Assembly: GCA_900468805.1 (NCBI GenBank)
Contig: UEIF01000021.1
Span: 497,397 to 561,396 of the forward strand
Source of the DNA: Hyphomicrobiales bacterium
Lineage (GTDB): Bacteria; Pseudomonadota; Alphaproteobacteria; Rhizobiales; Rhizobiaceae
Length of the DNA stretch: 64,000 bases
Direction: 5' to 3'
The notes under the pieces are model-generated. The model worked only from the letters and a program-made list of their open reading frames with translations. It was not told where the DNA came from and did not search any database. The translations under genes were made by a program, and so were the position numbers. Shown here one piece after another: positions 32,888 to 42,900 of the stretch. Every line of letters starts with the position of its first letter. Position 1 is the first letter of the stretch.

Positions 32888-35101
32888 ATGAGCTACACCA
32901 ACTTCACCGTCGAGACCGATGCGGATGGTATTGCATTGGTCACCTGGGACATGCCCGGCAAATCGATGAACGTCTTCACCGAAGAGGTGATGAACGAGCT
33001 TGACGCTATCATCGATGCGACGGTCGCCGACAGCGCCGTCAAGGGCGTCGTCATCACCTCGGGCAAGTCCTCCTTCTCCGGCGGCGCTGATCTATCGATG
33101 ATCAAGGCCATGTTCAGCTTCTATCAGCAGGAGAAGGCTGCGAACCCTGACAGTGCGGCACAGAAACTCTTCGATCTCGTCGGCCGCATGACCGGCCTCT
33201 TCCGCAAGCTGGAAACCTGCGGCAAGCCCTGGGTCTCCGCCATTAACGGCACCTGCATGGGCGGAGCGCTGGAAATGTCGCTCGCCTGCCATGGCCGCGT
33301 CGCCTCCAACGCGAAAAGCGTCAAGATCGCCCTGCCGGAAGTCAAGGTCGGCATTTTCCCTGGTGCTGGCGGCACACAGCGTATCTCGCGCCTGACCGAT
33401 GCGCAGTCCGCGTTGCAGATGATGACGACTGGCCAGTCGCTGAACGCTTCACGCGCCAAGGCGATGAACCTCGTCCATCAGGTGGTCGAGCCGGACCAGC
33501 TCATTCCCGCCGCCAAGCAAATGATCAAGGAGGGCCTGAAGCCCGTCGCGCCCTGGGACGAGAAGGGCTTCAAGGCGCCTGGCGGCGGTATCTGGACGCC
33601 CGCCGCCGCCCAGCTCTGGCCGGCGGCTCCGGCGATCCTGCGTCGCGAGACGGCAGGCAACTATCCCGGCGCGCTTGCCATTCTGAAATGCGTCTACGAA
33701 GGCTTGCAGGTTCCCTTCGATACGGCGCTGAAGATCGAGCAGCGCTATTTCACGCAGGTGCTGCAGACCACCGAGGCCTTCTCGATGATCCGCTCGCTCT
33801 TTATCTCCATGCAGGAGCTTGGCAAGGGCGCCCGCCGCCCGGCTGGCATTCCGAAGACGGAGCTGAAGAAGGTCGGCGTCGTCGGCGCGGGCTTCATGGG
33901 CGCTTCGATCGCCTATGTCACGGCCGCCGCCGGCTTCGAAGTTGTGCTTATCGACCGCGATATGGAGGCCGCCACCAAGGGTAAAGGCGTTGGCGAGAGC
34001 CTCGTCAAGGATTCCGTCGGTAAGGGTCGTCTTACGCAAGAGGAGGGTGCCGCGCTTCTTTCCCGCCTGACACCATCAGCCGACTACGCCGATCTGAAGG
34101 ATGCCGACCTCGTTATCGAGGCGGTCTTCGAGGATCGCGCCGTCAAGAAGGCGGTCATCGAGCAGGTGGAAGCCGTCATTCCGGAAACGACTGTCTTCGC
34201 CTCCAACACCTCTACTCTGCCGATCACGGGTCTCTCGGAAAATTCGAAGCGGCCCGAGCAGTTCATAGGCGTGCACTTCTTCTCGCCGGTAGAGAAGATG
34301 ATGCTGACCGAGGTCATCCTTGGCAAAAACACCGGCGACCGGGCGCTCGCCGTGGCGTTGGACTATGTCGCGGCGATCAAGAAGACGCCGATCGTTGTCA
34401 ACGATGTCAGGGGCTTCTTCGTCAACCGCTGCGTCTTCCGCTACATTCACGAAGCATATGACATGCTGATCGAAGGCGTGCCACCGGCGATGATCGAGAA
34501 CGCCGCCAAGATGGCGGGCATGCCGGTTGGCCCTCTCTCGCTGAACGACGAGGTGGCGATTGACCTGTCTCAGAAAATCCTCAAGGCGACGGTCGCCGAT
34601 CTCGGCCCTGATGCCGTCGACGAACGCCATCTCGCCCTCATCAACAAGCTGGTCGATGAACTCGACCGCCGCGGCCGAAAGAACGGCAAGGGTTTCTACG
34701 AATACCCGGCAAAGCCCGCCAAGAAGTTCCTCTGGCCCGAGCTGAAGACGCTCTATCCACAGAAGCCGGCCGACGAAATCGACGTCAACACCCTGAAGCA
34801 GCGCTTCCTGGTCACGATCGCGCTCGAGGCAGCCCGTACCATGGAAGAGGGCATCGTCACCGATCCGCGTGAAGCCGACGTCGGCTCCATCCTGGGCTTC
34901 GGCTTTGCGCCCTACACCGGCGGTGCGCTGAGCTATATCGACGGCATGGGCGTAAAGGCCTTTGTTGAGCTCGCCGAGAAGCTGGCATCCACCTATGGCG
35001 ACCATTTCAAGCCGACGCCGCTGCTGAAGGACATGGCCGCCAAGGGCGAGACCTTCTACGGCCGCTTCGATCCCTATCCAGCCACTGACAAGGCTGCGTA
35101 A
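32888..35101 (+). CDS. Enoyl-CoA hydratase / 3-hydroxyacyl-CoA dehydrogenase (FadB/FadJ-like)
   Basis: This is a 737-residue bifunctional enzyme of beta-oxidation. The N-terminal crotonase domain (about 1-190) has FSGGADLSMIK and the acidic residues in PEVKVGIFPGAGG. The NAD-binding dehydrogenase domain begins at VGVVGAGFMGASIAYVTAAA near 330, has catalytic His in GVHFFSPVEKM, and two C-terminal dehydrogenase domains follow. It uses the thiolase and dehydrogenase encoded upstream to complete the cycle. The start is behind AAGGGAGAGACG, 12 bases after the thiolase stop. Confidence 0.96.
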   Translation: MSYTNFTVETDADGIALVTWDMPGKSMNVFTEEVMNELDAIIDATVADSAVKGVVITSGKSSFSGGADLSMIKAMFSFYQQEKAANPDSAAQKLFDLVGRMTGLFRKLETCGKPWVSAINGTCMGGALEMSLACHGRVASNAKSVKIALPEVKVGIFPGAGGTQRISRLTDAQSALQMMTTGQSLNASRAKAMNLVHQVVEPDQLIPAAKQMIKEGLKPVAPWDEKGFKAPGGGIWTPAAAQLWPAAPAILRRETAGNYPGALAILKCVYEGLQVPFDTALKIEQRYFTQVLQTTEAFSMIRSLFISMQELGKGARRPAGIPKTELKKVGVVGAGFMGASIAYVTAAAGFEVVLIDRDMEAATKGKGVGESLVKDSVGKGRLTQEEGAALLSRLTPSADYADLKDADLVIEAVFEDRAVKKAVIEQVEAVIPETTVFASNTSTLPITGLSENSKRPEQFIGVHFFSPVEKMMLTEVILGKNTGDRALAVALDYVAAIKKTPIVVNDVRGFFVNRCVFRYIHEAYDMLIEGVPPAMIENAAKMAGMPVGPLSLNDEVAIDLSQKILKATVADLGPDAVDERHLALINKLVDELDRRGRKNGKGFYEYPAKPAKKFLWPELKTLYPQKPADEIDVNTLKQRFLVTIALEAARTMEEGIVTDPREADVGSILGFGFAPYTGGALSYIDGMGVKAFVELAEKLASTYGDHFKPTPLLKDMAAKGETFYGRFDPYPATDKAA

Positions 35102-35214
35102 ATGGCGAGGCGGCGCGGCTCTTAGGAGCTGCTGCCGCCCTCACATCCCTTCGATCTGTGGTTATGCTTGAGCGAGCATTCCTGCTGCAGGCGCGGACAA
35201 GCAATCGAAAACAC

Positions 35215-35246
35215 TTAGCCATTGCGCTAACTATCATGTCGTGATA
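35215..35246. promoter_or_regulatory. Inverted repeats upstream of the ArsR gene
   Basis: Two short inverted repeats lie side by side: TTAGC - N6 - GCTAA (35215-35230) and TATCA - TGTCG - TGATA (35232-35246), ending 9 bases before the ArsR start. ArsR regulators usually bind such imperfect palindromes over their own promoters, so one of these is the probable operator. Confidence 0.45.
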
Positions 35247-35255
35247 CTTAGCCTT

Positions 35256-35603
35256 ATGGATTACTATTCACATCAACTCGACAGCATCTTCCTGGCGCTA
35301 GCCGATCCCACGCGCCGCGCCGTCATCGGCCGGCTGGGCACCGGACCGGCCAGTATCAGCGACCTCGCAAAGCCCTTCGACATGGCTCTGCCGTCCTTCA
35401 TGAAGCACATCCGCCTGTTGGAAGAGACCGGTCTTGTCGAAACGAGGAAGCAGGGCCGCGTTCGAACCTGCACGCTGGAGAAGAAGCGTTTTGCCCTGGT
35501 CGATGGCTGGCTCTCGGCCCAGCGCGCCATCTGGGAAGCCCGCACGGACAGGTTGGAAGCTTTCGTCACCGCCACGCAATCGAAGGAGGAGAAATCCCGA
35601 TGA
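35256..35603 (+). CDS. ArsR-family regulator (paired with SRPBCC protein)
   Basis: This 115-residue winged-helix protein starts DYYSHQLDSIFLALADPTRR, with the ADPTRR motif of the ArsR group, and a recognition helix in MALPSFMKHIRLLEETGLV. It has no Cys/His metal site, so it responds to something other than metals, like other ArsR proteins paired with START-fold partners. The preferred start is ATG 35256; an upstream GTG at 35241 would add five residues. Its TGA overlaps the next start (ATGA). Confidence 0.9.
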   Translation: MDYYSHQLDSIFLALADPTRRAVIGRLGTGPASISDLAKPFDMALPSFMKHIRLLEETGLVETRKQGRVRTCTLEKKRFALVDGWLSAQRAIWEARTDRLEAFVTATQSKEEKSR

Positions 35604-36082
35604 ACATCCCAATTTACGCCGATGCGAACCCCGATCTCGACCTCACTATTTCACGCATCATCAAGGCTCCGCCGGCGGCTGTCTGGAGTGCCTGGACCAC
35701 GCCTGCAAAATTCGAAAAATGGTGGATCCCCGCGCCGGCGCTCTGCCGCGTCGCCACCATGGAGGTCAAACCCGGCGGTGCCCTCGTCACCGAGATGAGC
35801 GAGGATGGCGGTCCCTTCCAGCCGCATCTCAGTGCCTGCTATCTGGATGTTCAGGACGGCCGCCGTATCGTCTTCACCAATGCGCTCCTCGGCGGCTGGC
35901 GCCCCGCGCCGACACCCTTCATGACCGCCATCATCACCTTCGCCGACCATCCCGAAGGCACCGCTTACAACGCCCTCGTCATGCATAAGGACAAGGACAC
36001 CCGCAACACGCATGAGGAATTGGGCTTCCATGACGGCTGGGGCACGGTTGCCGAACAGCTGGCGAAGCTCGTGGAGGCATAG
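35600..36082 (+). CDS. SRPBCC (AHSA1/START-fold) protein
   Basis: This is a 160-residue helix-grip protein: LTISRIIKAPPAAVWSAWTT, EKWWIPAPALCRVATMEVKP, PFMTAIITFADHPEGTAYNA and HDGWGTVAEQLAKLVE. The family binds hydrophobic ligands in a closed cavity. Overlap with the upstream ArsR gene by four bases indicates coupled translation. In such pairs the two proteins may form one sensory module, but the ligand is unknown. Confidence 0.9.
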   Translation: MNIPIYADANPDLDLTISRIIKAPPAAVWSAWTTPAKFEKWWIPAPALCRVATMEVKPGGALVTEMSEDGGPFQPHLSACYLDVQDGRRIVFTNALLGGWRPAPTPFMTAIITFADHPEGTAYNALVMHKDKDTRNTHEELGFHDGWGTVAEQLAKLVEA

Positions 36083-36301
36083 CAGGAAGAGCAGGTGACA
36101 GCCGCAGGATAGGCAAAGACGGTGCCGGCTGTGGCAAGGACGAGAAAGTCCGCAAAGCCCGATACAATCGTCACACCCGATTAGGTTTCTTTCAGATCGG
36201 CAGGCGGAGCACTCGAAGTCACCATTTCCGTGACCCGTTCACACGGCAGGCAGGATGGAGGCGGATGATGCGATCCACGCTGAACGTTCTGCCCAGAGCC
36301 G

Positions 36302-36613
36302 CTAAACGGCGAGGCGAAAATCTTTCATCTGACCTTCGTCAAACATCTGGCTGAGCATCTGCAGGATCACATGGACCTTGTCGGATTTGACCGAGTAGTA
36401 AATCGTCTGGGCATCACGCCGTGTTTTGACGAGGTCCTTGGTGCGGAGTTTCGCAAGGTGCTGGGAGAGAGCCGATTGACTGATCCCGATAATGTCGGCG
36501 AGGTCGTTGACCGCAACCTCACGCTCGGTGAGCGTTTGCAGCATTCTCAACCGATGGGCATTCGCCATGACCAGCAACAGCTCGGCTTTCTTTTCATAAC
36601 TGTCGGTATTCAT
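36302..36613 (-). CDS. ArsR-family regulator (NolR/SmtB-like)
   Basis: This 103-residue winged-helix repressor has the motif IIGISQSALSQHLAKLRTKD (HTH) and TRRDAQTIYYSVKS (wing). The block ALSQHLAKLR..LV.TRRDAQTIYYS is strongly like that of the rhizobial regulator NolR. No metal-binding cysteines are seen. I chose the ATG at 36613, preceded by AAGGGA; the longer read adds 12 residues without support. It is divergent from the LLM oxidoreductase gene and may regulate it. Confidence 0.85.
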   Translation of the reverse strand: MNTDSYEKKAELLLVMANAHRLRMLQTLTEREVAVNDLADIIGISQSALSQHLAKLRTKDLVKTRRDAQTIYYSVKSDKVHVILQMLSQMFDEGQMKDFRLAV

Positions 36614-36871
36614 GAGTTTCCCTTCGCAATTGATAAACGGTAATTTCACATAACTAATAAAGAATTATCTTAATATGGCAGAAAGGCGTAATTTTCCCTC
36701 TCTGCCTTCTAAACGCTTCCGGATAGGCCGCTCTTTCGAGCTGGCGCCCCTGCCGCATTCATATTTCATCGGGCATTGCGGCTCACAAATCTCTCGCATA
36801 GCGCCTATATGCGTATCCGGAATCATGCAAAGAAACGTGCCATGGCACATTTCAGTTTAAGCGATGGAATC

Positions 36872-37894
36872 ATGAAAAAGATCGGTTTTCTCTCGTTCGG
36901 GCACTGGACGCCCTCGCCGCAATCCCAGACCCGCTCGGCCGGCGATACGTTGTTGCAGTCGATTGACCTTGCTGTCGCGGCAGAAGAGCTGGGCGCCGAC
37001 GGCGCCTATTTCCGCGTTCACCACTTCGCCCGTCAGCTTGCCTCGCCATACCCGCTGCTCGCGGCTGTCGGCGCCAGGACGAGCCGTATCGAGATCGGGA
37101 CGGCGGTTATCGACATGCGCTACGAGAACCCTCTCTACATGGCGGAAGATGCCGGTGCGGCCGACCTGATTTCCCGGGGACGTCTGCAGCTCGGTATCAG
37201 CCGTGGCTCGCCGGAACAGGTCATCGAAGGCTGGCGCTATTTCGGCTACAACCCGCCGGAAGGCCAGAGCGATGCCGATATGGGCCGCCGCCATGCCGAG
37301 GTTTTCCTCGAAGTGCTGCGCGGCGAAGGTTTTGCCGAGCCCAATCCGCGCCCGATGTTCCCCAATCCGCCCGGCCTGTTGCGCCTCGAACCGCATTCCG
37401 AAGGGCTGCGCGACCGCATCTGGTGGGGTGCCGGCTCCAACGCCACGGCTGTCTGGGCCGCCAAGCTGGGCATGAATCTCCAGAGCTCGACGCTGAAGGA
37501 CGATGAGACAGGCGAGGCCTTCCATATCCAGCAAGCCAACCAGATCCGCGCCTACCGCGAGGCCTGGAAAGAGGCCGGTCATCAGCGCGAACCCCGCGTT
37601 TCCGTCAGCCGCAGCATCTTCGCGCTGGTGAACGATCGCGACCGCAGCTATTTCGGCTACGGTAATGAGGGGCAGGACAAGATCGGCTTCATAGATGAAA
37701 ACACCAGGGCAATCTTCGGCCGTTCCTACGCCGCCGAGCCCGATGCCCTCATCGAGGAACTGAAGAAGGACGAGGCGATTGCCGAGGCCGATACGCTGCT
37801 GCTCACCGTGCCCAACCAGCTCGGCGTGGAATACAATGCCCACGTCATCGAATCGATCCTGAAATATATCGCCCCGGCGCTCGGCTGGCGGTGA
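36872..37894 (+). CDS. LLM-class flavin-dependent oxidoreductase
   Basis: This 340-residue TIM-barrel protein of the luciferase-like superfamily starts KKIGFLSFGHW. It has LAVAAEELGADGAYFRVHHFA, SRIEIGTAVIDMRYENPLYM, DLISRGRLQLGISRGSPEQV and a C-terminal ADTLLLTVPNQLG. It should use reduced FMN or F420-like flavin; the substrate is not identifiable. Start ATG 36872 was preferred because MKKIGF is the usual beginning of the family; an upstream ATG at 36842 is possible. It is divergent from an ArsR gene. Confidence 0.88.
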   Translation: MKKIGFLSFGHWTPSPQSQTRSAGDTLLQSIDLAVAAEELGADGAYFRVHHFARQLASPYPLLAAVGARTSRIEIGTAVIDMRYENPLYMAEDAGAADLISRGRLQLGISRGSPEQVIEGWRYFGYNPPEGQSDADMGRRHAEVFLEVLRGEGFAEPNPRPMFPNPPGLLRLEPHSEGLRDRIWWGAGSNATAVWAAKLGMNLQSSTLKDDETGEAFHIQQANQIRAYREAWKEAGHQREPRVSVSRSIFALVNDRDRSYFGYGNEGQDKIGFIDENTRAIFGRSYAAEPDALIEELKKDEAIAEADTLLLTVPNQLGVEYNAHVIESILKYIAPALGWR

Positions 37895-37912
37895 TGAAAT
37901 TGCGCGACGGCG

Positions 37913-39100
37913 TCATACCGTCGCCGTTTCTCTGGTGTTCCGCACCACCATCAGCCCGGCAATGCTGACAAGAACGATGGCCGTGGCGTAGATATCCGTC
38001 GTTGCGCCATAGCCGATCGATTTGACGAGGAAGCCGGCAAGGATCGCCGGCAGGCTGAAGGCGAGATAGCTCTGAATGTAGAAGGCCGACAGCAGTCCGG
38101 CCCGTTCTTCAGGCTTGGCAAGCGGCATGATCGTCCCGATGGAGCCGAGGAAGTTGGTGCCGAAACCGGCGCCGGTGAAAACCGTGCCGATCAGCAGCAG
38201 CGGCACGTTGGCGAGATGCACGCCCGCCACGACTGTCAGAATGCCGAGCGTCTGTGCGCTCACGCCGAAGGAGAGATTGGCCTTCGGGCTGCGGCTGCGG
38301 CGCAGGAAGACGACGATTGCGCCTGACAGCATCAGAGCAGCAACGACCGCCCCGCCCGTCAGCGGTGCACGGCTGCCTGTCGTGGAGGCGACCAGCGAAG
38401 GCACGAGCGACAGGTAAAAGCCGCCGAGCGTCCAGTTGGCAATATTGATTGGCGTGATCATCGACAGCGGCCGCTTGACCCGTTGCGGAATGGAAATGCT
38501 GGGCTTCAACGATCCGAGGAAGCCAGGCCGCGTGCCGCCCGTCTCCCGCGTCAGCCACAGCGCAATGGCCTGCACAACAAACGCGGCAAGCAGCAGGGCA
38601 TAGACGAGATGCAGCGGCTCCGGCCCATACTGGATCAGCGCGCTGGTACCGATTGCTCCGATAGCCATGCCGGAGAGCGGCGCGATCGAGTTGACGATCT
38701 GCCCTTTGGCCCTGTTGATATCGACAAGGGCGGCGCCGAGCGAAGCACCGGCTATACCGGTGGCGATACCCTGGACGATGCGTGCCGCGATCAGCCATTC
38801 CGGCCCGCTGGCGATGGAAAACAGCGCCATGGCAATGATTTCGAGGACCAGTGCGCCGAAGATCACCGGTCGCCGCCCGAGATGATCGGAGATTGAGCCG
38901 GCAATCAGCAATGCTGCAAGCAGCGCGAAGGCGTATACTGCGAAGATGACGGTGATGAGGATGGGAGAGACGGCAAAGGCTTCCTGATAGATCCGATAGA
39001 GCGGCGTCGGCGCTGCCGATGCGCCGAAGAAGAAGGCAAGCGTCAGAGCATGGAAGCCCATCGGTGACGAATTCTTGATGGATTCGGGAGCGGCGACCAT
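37913..39100 (-). CDS. MFS transporter (probable exporter)
   Basis: This is a 395-residue major-facilitator protein with 12 predicted helices. The motif-A-like loop between helices 2 and 3 is GSISDHLGRRPVIFGALVLE, and ARIVQGIATGIAGASLGAAL follows in TM4-5. This resembles drug/metabolite exporters. The start ATG is at 39100. A palindrome lies 14 bases upstream and a TetR gene is transcribed divergently beyond it, the normal layout for a repressor-controlled efflux pump. Confidence 0.92.
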   Translation of the reverse strand: MVAAPESIKNSSPMGFHALTLAFFFGASAAPTPLYRIYQEAFAVSPILITVIFAVYAFALLAALLIAGSISDHLGRRPVIFGALVLEIIAMALFSIASGPEWLIAARIVQGIATGIAGASLGAALVDINRAKGQIVNSIAPLSGMAIGAIGTSALIQYGPEPLHLVYALLLAAFVVQAIALWLTRETGGTRPGFLGSLKPSISIPQRVKRPLSMITPINIANWTLGGFYLSLVPSLVASTTGSRAPLTGGAVVAALMLSGAIVVFLRRSRSPKANLSFGVSAQTLGILTVVAGVHLANVPLLLIGTVFTGAGFGTNFLGSIGTIMPLAKPEERAGLLSAFYIQSYLAFSLPAILAGFLVKSIGYGATTDIYATAIVLVSIAGLMVVRNTRETATV

Positions 39101-39113
39101 CTATAAGTCCCTT

Positions 39114-39138
39114 AAAGCTAAATCATTGCGTTAGCTTT
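39114..39138. promoter_or_regulatory. Probable operator for the MFS gene
   Basis: AAAGCTAA - ATCATTGCG - TTAGCTTT is a perfect inverted repeat with 8-base arms, directly upstream of the MFS start and about 200 bases from the TetR gene start. Its size and position fit a TetR operator repressing the exporter. Confidence 0.65.
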
Positions 39139-39337
39139 ATCTAGATGAGGCGGCGCCTAAAGGCAAATAAGTTGCGTTAATGGATCGATGAAAGTTTCTG
39201 AACTGTTGGCGCTGAAGCATGTCGCGCAAAACTGTGCAGTGGTTTTGTGACAACGACATACGTAAAAGGACCTGAAGCGTGGTAGGCGAATTCGAAAGAT
39301 CGCCGCACGGTTCAGGGCGGAGAAAGTTGGGTTCGTG

Positions 39338-39901
39338 ATGGCAGTGAAAGAGAATATCCGTCCGGGCGGCAGAAGCGCCCGCGTCCAGGCCTCGGTGCAT
39401 GCGGCAGTCCGCCAACTGCTGGAAGAGATGAGCCGCGCGGAGATCACCGTTCCGCTGATTGCGACGCACGCGGGTGTCACGCCCTCCACCATCTACCGCC
39501 GCTGGGGCGATCTGCAGGAATTGCTGGCCGACGTTGCCGTCGAGCGTCTGCGTCCGGACATGGAGCCGGTCGATACTGGCAATGCTGCCGACGATCTGGA
39601 AGCCTGGGCCGAGCAATATGCGGAGGAAATGTCCTCCGGCCCCGGTCGTGAATATGTCCGTGACGTGCTCGCAGCCCAAACCTGCGATAATGCCAATAAA
39701 TGCTGCAACTTCACGCGCCAGCAGATCGAGACGATCGCCGGGCGGGCAGAGGAGAGGGGCGAGGCCTTCCCCGATGTCGATGCGGTGATGGATCGCGTGG
39801 TCGCCCCCATTATGTACCGCATCCTGTTCGGCGATGTCCCGACTGCCGCTCACGTGCGGGAGCTTGTCGGCCACGTCTTCGACCGCCGCAAGGCGGCCTG
39901 A
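39338..39901 (+). CDS. TetR/AcrR-family regulator
   Basis: This 187-residue regulator has its HTH at about 10-60 (AEITVPLIATHAGVTPSTIYRRWGD) and an all-helical C-terminal effector domain containing three Cys close together (CDNANKCCNF). I used the ATG at 39338; a GTG one codon earlier is also possible. It is divergent from the MFS exporter gene and is the likely repressor of it. Its stop lies 3 bases from the stop of the convergent sensor kinase gene. Confidence 0.9.
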   Translation: MAVKENIRPGGRSARVQASVHAAVRQLLEEMSRAEITVPLIATHAGVTPSTIYRRWGDLQELLADVAVERLRPDMEPVDTGNAADDLEAWAEQYAEEMSSGPGREYVRDVLAAQTCDNANKCCNFTRQQIETIAGRAEERGEAFPDVDAVMDRVVAPIMYRILFGDVPTAAHVRELVGHVFDRRKAA

Positions 39902-39904
39902 ACT

Positions 39905-42900
39905 TCACTCGGCGGCAGCGCGCTTCAAGCCGGAAATCTGCGTGATATAGGCGCGCAATGCGGCCGGGCGCACCGGCTTGTGCTGAACGGCAATGCCATG
40001 CTTTTCCGCCTCGGCCCGCACTTCCGGTGTCCGGTCGGCGGTAACGAGCAGGGCCGGAATATCGATGTCGAAATGCTGCCGCAGGTGCAGGATCGCCGCC
40101 ACGCCGGTCCCGTCGGCAAGATGATAGTCGGCGATGACAAGATCGGGCGGCCGCCGCATCGAAAGCGCCTGGACAGCCGAAAGCGAGTCCACCACTTGCG
40201 TATCACAACCCCATCCGTCGATCAGAAGCCGCATGCCTTCGAGGATCTTTGGTTCGTTGTCGATGCAGAGGATGCGCAATCCCTTTAGCGGTTCGGTCGT
40301 GCGGTCGACGGGAAGCACGGCTGCTGCGGCTTCCGCGCTCTTCGAAACATCGAGCGGCATGAGGATGCGGAATTCCGTGCCCTTGCCATGCGTCGAGTGA
40401 AGCTCGACCTTATGATTGAGCACACGGGCGATACGGTCGACGATGGAGAGGCCGAGCCCGAGGCCCGACGCGGTCTTGGCGCCTTCATCCAGCCGCGCGA
40501 ATTCCTTGAACACAGTCCGGAATTTCGAAGGCGGAATGCCGATGCCGGAATCCATCACCTGGATCATCACTTGATTGCCACGTCGCCTCACCCCGACCAG
40601 CACCTTGCCACTAACAGTATATTTGATCGCGTTGGAGACAAGGTTCTGCACCAGTCGCCGCAGCAGGTTCGGGTCGGAGCGCACCAGCAGCGAAGTCGGC
40701 ATAACCTTGAGCTTCAGTTTCTTCTCCCGGGCGACCGGCGCAAAGTCGGTTTCGATCCGTTTGAGCAGATCGGCGAGCGGCACGGATGCCAGCCGCGGCC
40801 GCATGGCTCCAGTATCGAGCCGTGAAATATCGAGCACGGCGCCGAGAATGCTCTCGACCGATTCCAGCGCGGAATCGATATTGCGCACGATCGGGCTGTT
40901 TTCCGATTGCGCCATGCGTTCGACAAGTGCGGAGGAATAAAGCCGGGCGGCATTGAGTGGCTGCAGAATGTCGTGACCGGCAGCGGCAAAGAAGCGGGTC
41001 TTGCCGATATTGGCTTCGTCCGCCGCAGCCCGCGCCTCGCCAAGTTCCCGGTTGACGCGGGTAAGCTCCGCGGTTCGCTCCACGACACGTTGTTCCAGCG
41101 TCTCGTTTGCCTGCTTCAACGCCCGGTCGGCGGTCACACGCTGGGTGATGTCGGTAAAGGTCGCGACGATACCCTTGTCCGGCATGGCGTTGGAGCGCAC
41201 TTCGATGATGTGCTCGCCGCCGCCGAGCACCAGCGAGAAGGGCTTGTCGAGCGTCAGGAAATGCCGCACCGCCTGTGACTGGTCGCCGGGCGCGATATCA
41301 CCGCGCTGGCTCAGGATGTTAACGATCTCCGAGAGCGGAAAACCGACCTGGCCGGCATTTTCCGGCAGGTCCAGCAATTGCCGGAAACGCCGGTTCCAGA
41401 TCGTCAGCCGGTTGGAACTGTCGAAGACGGCGATGCCTTGGTCCATCTGCGAAAGCGCGGTCTGCAGCATGTCCTGATTATATTGCAGGGCCTCGCTCGC
41501 CTGATCGAGCAGCCACGCCGTGTCCGAGGACGCATCCTCGATCTTCTGCAGGATCAGCGACAGCACGAGCCGCGCCGAGGAGGAGCCGATGGCGCTGCCG
41601 AGAAGCTGCTCGGTGAAATGGATGAGCGCCATGTCGGCCGGCTGGTCGTCCTCCAGCTTGCGCCCGGACGTCTGCTCGTAGGTCGCAAGAGACCGCTGCA
41701 TGCGCTCCTCGCCGAGGTAGCGGGCGATGGCCGTCTTGAGATCGCCGACGCTGATGCGGGTCTTCCAGCCGCGGGTCGCAAATTGCGAGCGCGAATGCCG
41801 CTTCACGAAGATGCCGGCCTGGATGCGTTCCAGCGGTTTGGCGTTGCGCGTCAGCGATCCGACGATGAAGGCGGCAGTGTTGACGAGCAGGCTCATCGCT
41901 GTCGCATTCACAAGCGCATCGGCATCCGGCCCCGTGAAGAGCGTCGTGCCGGGAAAGATGAAGCCGAGGAAACTGCTTGCCACATAGGAATAATCCGGGC
42001 CGCCGAGCGAAGGCAGAAACAGCAGGTAAACCCAGATGATAATGCCGGACGATAGGCCGAGGATGGCGCCGCGCGCATTCGCCCGCCGCCAGATCATGCC
42101 GCCGAAGAGGGCGGGTGCAATCTGCGCGATGGCAGCAAAGGAGAGCAGGCCGATCGAAGCAAGCCCTGCCGTGCTGTCCGTCGAGCGATAATAGGCATAA
42201 CCCAGAAGCAGCACGGCGAAGATGGCGCTGCGGCGGATATTGAGCAGGCTCTTTGCGAAGTCGTCACGCTGGCTCGCAAGACCCGCGAGCTTCCGGCGCA
42301 GGAAGAACGGCATGACGATGTCGTTCGACACCATGATGGAAAGCGCCACGGAATCGACGATCACCATGGCGGTCGCCGCCGAAAAGCCGCCGATGAAAGT
42401 GATCAGCGAGACAACCGGCATTTGCCCTGCAAGTGGCAGGGTAAGAACATAAAGATCGGCATTGCCGTTGCCGCCGAAGACGAGCAGCCCGCCGATCGCA
42501 ACCGGCAGCACGAAGAGATTGATGACGATCAGATAGAGCGGGAAAAGAAAGCCGGCGAGCCGAAGTTGCTTGGCCGTGCGGTTTTCGACGACGGTCACAT
42601 GGAACTGGCGCGGCAGCATGATGATGGCGAAGGCAGAGAGCAGCGTCAGCGTGATCCAGCGGCTGAGCGGGGTCTGATAGTCGAGAGCGGCGGTGACCAG
42701 GGCGTTCTCCGAACCCTTCTGCCAGAGGTCGCTTGGCCCGTCGAACAGGAACCAGATGACGCAGACGCCAGCCGTCAGGAAGGCGACGAGCTTCACCACC
42801 GATTCCATCGATACCGCGAGGATCAGCCCGTCCTGATGTTCGGTTGCATCCGTATGGCGGGTACCGAACATGATGGCGAAACAGGTCAGCACCAGGGTGA

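Noticed and set aside
36083..36301. Possible gene in the gap after the SRPBCC gene
   Set aside because: Only short antisense frames without RBS; nothing structured was seen.
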